NCBI GenBank assembly: GCA_030632175.1
Contig: DAOVVG010000131.1
Location: 1-7,069 of the forward strand
From: Gammaproteobacteria bacterium
Lineage (GTDB): Bacteria; Pseudomonadota; Gammaproteobacteria; UBA9214
Length of the DNA stretch: 7,069 bases
Direction: 5' to 3'
This document shows, piece after piece, positions 6,156 to 7,069 of the stretch. A program made the position numbers and the translations under genes. Within the stretch, counting starts at the first letter, position 1; each line of letters begins with the position of its first letter. The notes under the pieces were generated by a model that was given only the letters and a program-made list of their open reading frames with translations, was not told the DNA's origin and searched no databases.

Positions 6156-6929
6156 TCAATCGTTGTACAACTTGTCGGCATGGTAGGCGAGGTGCTCACC
6201 GATGAACGTGGCGATGAAATGATAGCTGTGATCATAATCCTCCTGCATGCGCAGGGTCAGCGGGAAGTCGCGCGCTTCGCAGGCGGCCTGCAGGTTCTGC
6301 GGGAAGAGTTGCGCCTTCAGGAACTGGTCACCGGTGCCACTGTCGATGAACAGGGGGATGGGTGGTGCGCCCGCCGTTACCAGCACGGTGGCATCGTATG
6401 CCTCCCAGGCCTGCTCATCCTCACCGAGGTAGGCCTCGAAGCAGCCCTGGCCCCAGTCGCTGACCATGGGATTGCATATGGGTGCAAAGGCAGATACGGA
6501 TCGATAGGCACCCGGATTTTTCAGGGCGCAGATCAGGGCACCGTGACCGCCCATGGAGTGGCCACTGATGGACTTGACGCCTGGCAGGACGGGCAACTCG
6601 CGCTCGATCAGCGCCGGCAGTTCCTGCTTTACGTAATCGTACATCTGGTAGTGCTCTGACCAGGGCGGCTCTGTGGCGTTAACGTAAAAGCCGGCGCCCT
6701 TGCCGAGATCGTATTGATTCTGGCCGTCCGCCACGTCGGTGCCGCGCGGACTGGTGTCGGGGAACACCAGTGCAATCCCCAGCTCTGCGGCATAGCGTTG
6801 CATGCCACCCTTGGTGCGTGCGTTGTCATCGTTACAGGTAAGACCGGACAGCCAGTACACTGCCGGAACAGGTTCGCTGCCGGCCTTGGGCGGCAGGTAG
6901 ACGGAGAACCGCATGGTGCAATTGCACAC
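6156..6929 (-). CDS. S-formylglutathione hydrolase (esterase D family), 5' end interrupted
   Basis: This enzyme hydrolyses S-formylglutathione to formate and glutathione, the last step of glutathione-dependent formaldehyde oxidation in the cytoplasm. The open part encodes 257 residues from GTG. It has SGLTC (28-32), PDTSPRG (57-63), GAGFYVNAT (78-86), EHYQMYDYV (92-100), the nucleophile motif SGHSMGGHGAL (122-132, Ser125), D201 in GTGDQF and H234 in YDHSYHF, all as in E. coli FrmB and human esterase D. Homology continues upstream of the GTG in frame (FGGWLNRYRHTSD, then IKE), up to TAA at 6981-6983. Beyond this lie ATT, CAG, CAG and an ATG at 6995 with a strong ribosome binding site. The full-length gene would thus be 279 residues, the normal length, with codon 5 now a stop. 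GTG 6929 has no ribosome binding site. The gene may be a fresh pseudogene, or the stop a sequence error. Confidence 0.92.
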   Translation of the reverse strand: MCNCTMRFSVYLPPKAGSEPVPAVYWLSGLTCNDDNARTKGGMQRYAAELGIALVFPDTSPRGTDVADGQNQYDLGKGAGFYVNATEPPWSEHYQMYDYVKQELPALIERELPVLPGVKSISGHSMGGHGALICALKNPGAYRSVSAFAPICNPMVSDWGQGCFEAYLGEDEQAWEAYDATVLVTAGAPPIPLFIDSGTGDQFLKAQLFPQNLQAACEARDFPLTLRMQEDYDHSYHFIATFIGEHLAYHADKLYND

Positions 6930-6995
6930 GTCTGATGTATGCCGGTAACGGTTGAGCCAGCCACCGAATTCCTTTATGTGTTAAATCTGCTGCAT
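6930..6995 (-). pseudogene. Lost N-terminal codons of the formylglutathione hydrolase
   Basis: Read on the minus strand from ATG 6995-6993, the frame gives M-Q-Q-I, a TAA stop, then H-I-K-E-F-G-G-W-L-N-R-Y-R-H-T-S-D, joining without a break to the downstream open frame. The start of human esterase D, as remembered, reads QISSNKCFGG. Aligning I-stop-H-I-K-E-F with I-S-S-N-K-C-F places the stop where a serine belongs, so a single TCA to TAA change would explain it. No accepted start codon lies between the stop and GTG 6929. Confidence 0.75.
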
Positions 6996-7002
6996 GCGAA
7001 GA

Positions 7003-7010
7003 CCCCTCCC
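7003..7010 (-). promoter_or_regulatory. Strong ribosome binding site for ATG 6995
   Basis: On the minus strand GGGAGGGG lies 7 bases before the ATG at 6995-6993. It is the strongest such site in the window, which argues that this ATG, and not GTG 6929, was the original start of the formylglutathione hydrolase. Most of it forms the 3' arm of the hairpin at 7004-7020. Confidence 0.6.
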
Positions 7011-7020
7011 TGCGGGAGGG
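7004..7020. terminator. GC-rich hairpin before formylglutathione hydrolase
   Basis: CCCTCCC (7004-7010) and GGGAGGG (7014-7020) form a perfect 7-bp stem with a 3-base TGC loop. On the plus strand it is followed by a loosely T-rich stretch (GCTTTCTTC), on the minus strand by GTCTTCG; neither is a proper T-tract. It could be the terminator of a neighbouring gene beyond the window, or a leader structure that hides the ribosome binding site of the hydrolase gene. Confidence 0.35.
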
Positions 7021-7051
7021 CTCATTGCAGCTTTCTTCGTATTAGATCTGG

Positions 7052-7067
7052 TATACAATATACAATA
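7052..7067. repeat. Short tandem repeat TATACAA x2
   Basis: TATACAA occurs twice head to tail with a period of 7 bases (7052-7058 and 7059-7065), at the window edge upstream of the formylglutathione hydrolase. Together with the preceding G it contains the palindromic core GTATAC. It may be part of a promoter or operator, but the window ends here and no clear -35/-10 pair could be assigned on the minus strand. Confidence 0.3.
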
Positions 7068-7069
7068 AT

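Noticed and set aside
6144..6659. Long plus-strand frame (171 codons) opposite the formylglutathione hydrolase gene
   Set aside because: It is the mirror of a strongly supported gene in GC-rich DNA, where long antisense frames arise easily; the product shows no family features.
3710..6954. 13-base direct repeat CCGGTAACGGTTG at 3710-3722 and 6942-6954
   Set aside because: A match this long is expected by chance about once in every few windows of this size, and the right copy is explained by the codons for N-R-Y-R in the formylglutathione hydrolase.
834..6995. In-frame TAA codons at 909 and 6981 as a sign of TAA recoding
   Set aside because: Several well-supported genes in the window end properly at TAA, so general reassignment is excluded.
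62..7056. GTATAC palindromes near 62, 5231 and 7051 as a shared operator
   Set aside because: Three copies of a 6-base palindrome in 7 kb are close to chance, one lies inside the tRNA, and flanking bases do not agree.
1..7069. CRISPR array, insertion sequence or phage genes
   Set aside because: No regularly spaced repeats, transposase, integrase or phage structural motifs were seen on either strand.

Overview
The window looks like chromosomal DNA from a proteobacterium, probably a gammaproteobacterium. The tRNA-Ser gene encodes its own CCA end. The metabolic genes are moderately GC-rich, and their products (a glutathione-dependent formaldehyde enzyme, an Lrp/AsnC regulator, an AcuC/HDAC-like deacetylase) fit that group. 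The species cannot be named from the sequence.

Left part (1-2094). A complete tRNA-Ser(GGA) gene is followed by about 1.4 kb of visibly AT-richer, gene-poor DNA. This stretch holds a doubtful secreted or membrane ORF (443-841), a 25-codon ORF overlapping its end, and a small single-pass membrane protein (912-1250). None of these was recognised. The position directly behind a tRNA gene, the orphan ORFs and a short inverted copy of tRNA sequence at 146-156 would suit a decayed integration site, but no integrase or clear att duplication is present. An unrecognised 137-residue protein (1518-1931, minus) is divergent from the next gene across a very AT-rich 163-bp spacer.

Middle part (2095-3681). 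An Lrp/AsnC-family regulator is followed, on the same strand after a 207-bp gap, by a class II-like histone-deacetylase-superfamily enzyme with all zinc ligands present.

Right part (3724-6995, minus strand). Three genes run in the order S-formylglutathione hydrolase, alpha/beta hydrolase, AMP-forming acyl-CoA synthetase. They are separated by only 47 and 66 bp and could be one transcription unit. The synthetase resembles the Pcs60/AAE3 (oxalyl-CoA synthetase) branch. Together with the formylglutathione hydrolase this hints at C1/C2-acid metabolism ending in formate, but that is inference. The deacetylase gene converges on the synthetase gene, whose catalytic lysine sits in a PX4GK motif of the kind targeted by reversible acetylation, so a regulatory pairing is plausible.

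The most concrete anomaly is in the formylglutathione hydrolase gene. An ATG with a strong ribosome binding site, in the right frame and at the right distance for a full-length 279-residue enzyme, is followed at codon 5 by TAA. The remaining open frame starts only after about 20 conserved residues. I see no strong evidence for a wholly new system; the best leads are this interrupted gene, the acetylation hypothesis, the altered P-loop of the synthetase and the orphan proteins behind the tRNA.
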